64,000 nucleotides of DNA from Bradyrhizobium sp. CER78. GTDB taxonomy: Bacteria; Pseudomonadota; Alphaproteobacteria; Rhizobiales; Xanthobacteraceae. The notes under the pieces were generated by a model that had not been told where the DNA came from, did no database searches, and worked only from the letters and a program-made list of their open reading frames with translations. Location of the stretch: the NCBI RefSeq assembly GCF_029846235.1, contig NZ_JARVWP010000012.1:124001-188000 (forward strand), read 5' to 3'. This document shows positions 60,867 through 64,000 of this stretch, in pieces; position 1 is the first letter of the stretch, and each line of letters starts with the position of its first letter. The position numbers and the translations under genes were made by a program.

Positions 60867-62627
60867 ATGTCACTTTCCACCAACGTCGTCCGCCGTCCAG
60901 GCAGCGCCATGTATTACGCGCGGATTGGCATTCCTCCTGACCTTCAGCGCTTCTATCCGTCCAAGGGCGGAAAGCAGGCCCACCGCCGGGAGCTATGGAG
61001 GTCGCTTGGGACGCGAGACCCCAAGGCAGCGCGGGACTTGGTCCTGCCGGTGCTCAGTGAGTGGCGACGGGAATTTGCCGCGCTGCGGGCGCGACGGGCA
61101 CCCGGCGCGACGGACATTCAAGCTGGCGCCTGGGCGCACTATGAACGCGAGCTGACACTAGACGAGCGGCAGCGGGCCAATATGCCGACCACTGACAAGA
61201 TCGAGGCCGCAAGACACCAGCCTCATCTACCCGGCTTCGATCTCCTCGTCATGCGCAACGCTGCAAGGAACGGTCGCGAGAACCGGGCCATCCAGCTTAG
61301 GACGTTGAGGGAGCATCTGGCATCCGGAGAGACGGCCCTGATCCATTGGGCGGCTGATGACCTGATCGAGCGCGAGAAGCTCCTGGTCGAGAAAGGCAGT
61401 CCGAAATACCGGGAGATTTGCAATCGGCTCCAGCGCGCCCAGGTCGAGGCGCTGGAACGTGCGGCTGAACGCGACGCCGGGGATTGGGCTGGCGTGCCGA
61501 AAGACCCGGACGTGAGACCCCCGGACCCGACGATGGGTAAGCAGTTCGCGGCGCCCGGCGAGACGATCATGGAGCTATACGACCGGTTCAAGGCCGAGCG
61601 CCTGGGCACGGCGCGGCCGGACACATGGAATCAGAACCGCAAGATAGTGAAGCTGTTCGCCGAGTATGTCGGCGAGACGTCCCACGTCTCGGTGATCACT
61701 CGAAAGACCGTTCGCAACTGGAAGCATGAATTGTCCGGCTGGCCTGTCAAGGCCGGCGAGATCGCAGCGTTCAAGGGCATGTCCTTCCGGAAGATCATCG
61801 AGGCCAACGCTTCGATCAAGAAGCCAACGATCAGCGACAAGACCAAAAACAAGTATCTGTCGGCGGTCGGCAGCTTTTCGACCTGGCTGCTGCAGAACGA
61901 ATTCATCGAGGCCGACGTCATGGCCGGGATGTATTTGGTGCTCGACAAGCGGAAGAAAGTCCGCCTCCCCTTCACAGCGGATCAACTCAAGACGATCTTC
62001 AACTCTCCCCTCTTCACGACCTGCATGGGTGACGATCGCGAGCACGAACCCGGCAACGTCGCTATCCGTGACTGGCGCTATTGGATTGGCTGGATCGGTC
62101 TCTACACCGGCGCGCGGCTGGGCGAGATCGCGCAGATGGCGACCGCCGATCTATTCCAAATTCATGACGTTTGGGTGTTTCATATTACGGAAGATGGCGA
62201 GGTCGATGACGATGGATCGCCGGTCAAGTCTGCCAAGACCAGAGGGTCCCAGCGCGTGGTCCCGGTCCATAGCGAACTGATCAAGCTGGGTCTGCTCGAA
62301 TATCACACTGCGATGATCGCTCGGGGCGAGAAGCAGCTCTTCCCGGAGATCAAGCCGGACACACGCGGTTTCTTCTCTGGCGTGCCCTCGACCTTCTTCA
62401 ATGACTACTTCCGTGCCATCGGTGTGAAGGTCGATCGCAAGGTCAACTTCCACAGCTTCCGGCATGGTATTGCCGACGCCTTCCGTGCGGCCGGATACAT
62501 GGACGAGCAGTTCAATGTGCTGCTGGGCCACACCAAGGCGACGACGACAGGTAAGTATGGCATCCTGCCCCAGGGCATCTTGAGCCAGCGCGTCGAGATG
62601 ATCGAGGCGGTTAGGTTCGAGTTCTAA
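60867..62627 (+). CDS. Tyrosine recombinase (phage-type integrase)
   Basis: 586 residues from the ATG at 60867. The N-terminal region is a DUF6538-like DNA-binding start (STNVVRRPGSAMYYARIGIP) and the core-binding domain follows. Catalytic residues: Arg in YTGARLGEIAQMA, the HSFRHG motif (H529, R532), His555 in LLGHTK, and Tyr564 in TGKYG. It integrates and excises a genomic island or prophage. The gene order and lower GC downstream mark this as an element end. The TTG at 60816 falls inside the promoter and is rejected. Confidence 0.92.
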   Translation: MSLSTNVVRRPGSAMYYARIGIPPDLQRFYPSKGGKQAHRRELWRSLGTRDPKAARDLVLPVLSEWRREFAALRARRAPGATDIQAGAWAHYERELTLDERQRANMPTTDKIEAARHQPHLPGFDLLVMRNAARNGRENRAIQLRTLREHLASGETALIHWAADDLIEREKLLVEKGSPKYREICNRLQRAQVEALERAAERDAGDWAGVPKDPDVRPPDPTMGKQFAAPGETIMELYDRFKAERLGTARPDTWNQNRKIVKLFAEYVGETSHVSVITRKTVRNWKHELSGWPVKAGEIAAFKGMSFRKIIEANASIKKPTISDKTKNKYLSAVGSFSTWLLQNEFIEADVMAGMYLVLDKRKKVRLPFTADQLKTIFNSPLFTTCMGDDREHEPGNVAIRDWRYWIGWIGLYTGARLGEIAQMATADLFQIHDVWVFHITEDGEVDDDGSPVKSAKTRGSQRVVPVHSELIKLGLLEYHTAMIARGEKQLFPEIKPDTRGFFSGVPSTFFNDYFRAIGVKVDRKVNFHSFRHGIADAFRAAGYMDEQFNVLLGHTKATTTGKYGILPQGILSQRVEMIEAVRFEF

Positions 62628-62639
62628 ACGAGGCTTGAA

Positions 62640-62867
62640 ATGGTGCTGGGTCAGCAGCCACGGGTGTGGCCGTATTTCGCAATTTTGATCGGCGGGACGA
62701 TCCTGGTCCTGCTTCTTTTTTGGGTGCGCTGGATTCCAGAGTCGAGTGAGCGCGAACTGACACTGCAGAACAATTTCAAGTATTGCCTGCAGTCGTTCAA
62801 TGACTGGGACCGCTGCGAACGCGAACGGCGTCGGCAAGAGGCGGAATGGGACCGATACCGCCATTAG
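62640..62867 (+). CDS. Small membrane protein on the island
   Basis: 75 residues, 12 bp after the integrase stop. One transmembrane segment (YFAILIGGTILVLLLFWVRW) and a charged C-terminal helix (NDWDRCERERRRQEAEWDRY). No recognised family. Confidence 0.55.
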   Translation: MVLGQQPRVWPYFAILIGGTILVLLLFWVRWIPESSERELTLQNNFKYCLQSFNDWDRCERERRRQEAEWDRYRH

Positions 62868-62882
62868 TTACAGGTTCTCTTA

Positions 62883-63473
62883 ATGATCAAAATTCCCGAC
62901 CAGCCCGATCCGCCATCGAACGTCTTCGCGCTGGCGACGCCATACCATTTGCTGCACAAGCTCTATTGGGAGATCGAGCAACTTCGCTCGTCTCTCGCCT
63001 CGAAGCGAAGTTTAGCCGAAACACACGCACCGGCTTATCACGCCTTCAACTGTGCCGTGACTTGCTGGTATTTGACGGATTGGGTTTGGGAGTCGGCGGA
63101 GGACTACCAACGGGAGCTCATGTGCTCCACCTATGAAACCAAACTCAAGACAGTCGAAGACTTCCAGGCCGCTATGCGGACCCGGCATCGCTCGCTCTAC
63201 GTCTGTTGGCAGATCGCCAACGGCTCTAAGCACTTTCGGCTTAGAAAAACTGATCCTCAAATTAAGACCGATCAGGTTTGGGAGTATCGCCCAGCTAGGG
63301 CTGGGAGAACGCGAGCCGGTCAGAAAGCCGGATCATACGTGTATCGTTTGAGCCTGACCGATGGTGACCAGCGACGTGAGGCGCTGGAGATTTTTGAGGA
63401 CGCGGTCAACGTATGGGAGCGCGAGCTTGGTGCTTGGTTCTTTATCGAGGGACGTTACGTAGGTCCTGATTGA
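62883..63473 (+). CDS. Hypothetical protein, island cargo
   Basis: 196 residues. Helical N-terminal half (TPYHLLHKLYWEIEQLRSSL, then AYHAFNCAVTCWYLTDWVWE), then CWQIANGSKHFRL, and a mixed C-terminal half. The N-x-S-K-H element late in a helical domain is reminiscent of HEPN-like or uncharacterised defence-associated proteins, but I do not assign it. GC is lower than in the flanking core genes, as expected for horizontally acquired DNA. It lies 15 bp after the small membrane gene. Confidence 0.65.
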   Translation: MIKIPDQPDPPSNVFALATPYHLLHKLYWEIEQLRSSLASKRSLAETHAPAYHAFNCAVTCWYLTDWVWESAEDYQRELMCSTYETKLKTVEDFQAAMRTRHRSLYVCWQIANGSKHFRLRKTDPQIKTDQVWEYRPARAGRTRAGQKAGSYVYRLSLTDGDQRREALEIFEDAVNVWERELGAWFFIEGRYVGPD

Positions 63474-63511
63474 GCCAGCGCGTGGCAGTAATCGAGGCGA
63501 TGGCGTTCGCG

Positions 63512-64000
63512 CTATGAATTTGCACCTGCTAGCGAGTCCGATTGCGAGTCCCACAGTCTCTTTTGAACTTCCTGTTCTAGAGCCTTTAGGAGATCGCCTC
63601 CTTCCTTGACGAACCTGCGTCTGGTCTCCCAAATATTGAAGTTGGCTCGATCCTGTAACCAAAGCTCATGCTCGACAAGCGCACCATGGGTTAGCTCCGA
63701 GAGAGCATCGAACTTTGACTTTAGCTCCTCGCGTATGAATATGCTGTTCTTTCGAAAATACTGGTAGAAATCGACGTATGTGTTCCTCGCCACCCATGCG
63801 TTATGATGATTGATTGCACGGGTGTAGTAGTCGGTCTTCTTAGGTTCGCTTTTAATCTTTTCTTTTTCCCAGTTGTCGAGTGGGGACTTGTCCAAGAACT
63901 CGGAGAGATGCTCCGGTATCATCCGATCTAGATCGGGATATTGCTGCAGGGCTGAGGCTACGGACTGCACGTGCCCATGCGCCATCACGAGCTTGCTCCA
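63512..64000 (-). CDS. Hypothetical protein (possibly truncated at the window edge)
   Basis: At least 158 residues; the frame stays open to the window end, so the true start may lie beyond 64000. Rich in Lys/Glu/aromatics (YTRAINHHNAWVARNTYVDF, then EELKSKFDALSELTHGALVE), helical, and with a markedly lower GC than the rest of the window. Convergent with 62883-63473. No family recognised; probable island cargo. Confidence 0.6.
   Translation of the reverse strand, partial: WSKLVMAHGHVQSVASALQQYPDLDRMIPEHLSEFLDKSPLDNWEKEKIKSEPKKTDYYTRAINHHNAWVARNTYVDFYQYFRKNSIFIREELKSKFDALSELTHGALVEHELWLQDRANFNIWETRRRFVKEGGDLLKALEQEVQKRLWDSQSDSLAGANS

Noticed and set aside
62608..62628. GGTTCGAGTTC, like a tRNA T-arm, at the integrase 3' end
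   Set aside because: It lies within the integrase coding end, and no acceptor stem or other tRNA arm can be formed around it.

Overview
The window looks like chromosomal DNA of a high-GC alphaproteobacterium, most probably Bradyrhizobium or a close relative (Nitrobacteraceae). This rests on base composition, on Bradyrhizobium-style dispersed palindromic repeats, on TTCTAA/TTAGAA half-sites like the rhizobial Irr/ICE iron element, and on gene content: many acyl-CoA enzymes, ABC uptake systems, IalB, a TonB system and an RND pump. No rRNA, tRNA or CRISPR array is visible. The species call is inference.

Layout. 1-2.5 kb: tail of a LysR regulator, a DUF1127 protein, and a winged-helix/TolB-like/TPR regulator, bracketed by an intact and a degenerate copy of the LysR 3' end. 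2.5-9.1 kb: TetR regulator, hot-dog thioesterase, enoyl-CoA hydratase, an exported protein of unknown function and a large FdhF/YdeP-type molybdopterin oxidoreductase. 9.1-13 kb: small proteins, an MFS transporter, a ParB-like protein and a tandem ~298-bp duplication. 13-21 kb: thiolase, MFS transporter, acetoacetate decarboxylase, patatin-like protein, acyl-CoA carboxylase beta subunit, an IclR regulator and a free-standing biotin carrier protein. 21.3-24.2 kb: a glutaminase fused to STAS and cyclic-nucleotide-binding domains with twin palindromes upstream, then a carboxymuconolactone-decarboxylase-like protein and a 33-residue micro-ORF.

24.3-31.5 kb: a minus-strand acyl-CoA degradation cluster (thiolase, AMP-ligase, small coiled-coil protein, CoA-transferase, acyl-CoA dehydrogenase, and a Cys-less thiolase-like protein translationally coupled to a DUF35 protein). 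31.6-43.7 kb: a complete-looking sugar or sugar-acid locus. An ABC importer, an NAD-dependent dehydrogenase, a 2-keto-3-deoxy-sugar-acid kinase and a KDPG-type aldolase are read leftwards. A LacI regulator, a XylD-type dehydratase and two SDR dehydrogenases are read rightwards. Two similar 16-bp palindromes sit in the two regulatory gaps.

43.7-48.3 kb: LysR/EamA divergent pair, a membrane site-2 protease, a hypothetical protein and an orphan amino-acid-type binding protein. 48.3-54.2 kb: an iron-uptake operon (TonB receptor, PKHD hydroxylase, ExbB, ExbD, TonB) preceded by four iron-element-like half-sites. 54.5-59.5 kb: a MarR regulator divergent from an RND efflux adaptor and pump, with a palindrome between them. 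59.5-60.5 kb: IalB and a GNAT acetyltransferase. From about 60.8 kb a tyrosine integrase and three unrecognised genes mark the edge of a probable integrated element that continues past the window.

The most promising leads are the sugar-acid locus with its shared operator, the Cys-less thiolase/DUF35 pair (possible retro-aldolase), the cyclic-nucleotide-linked glutaminase with its twin operators, and the island edge.
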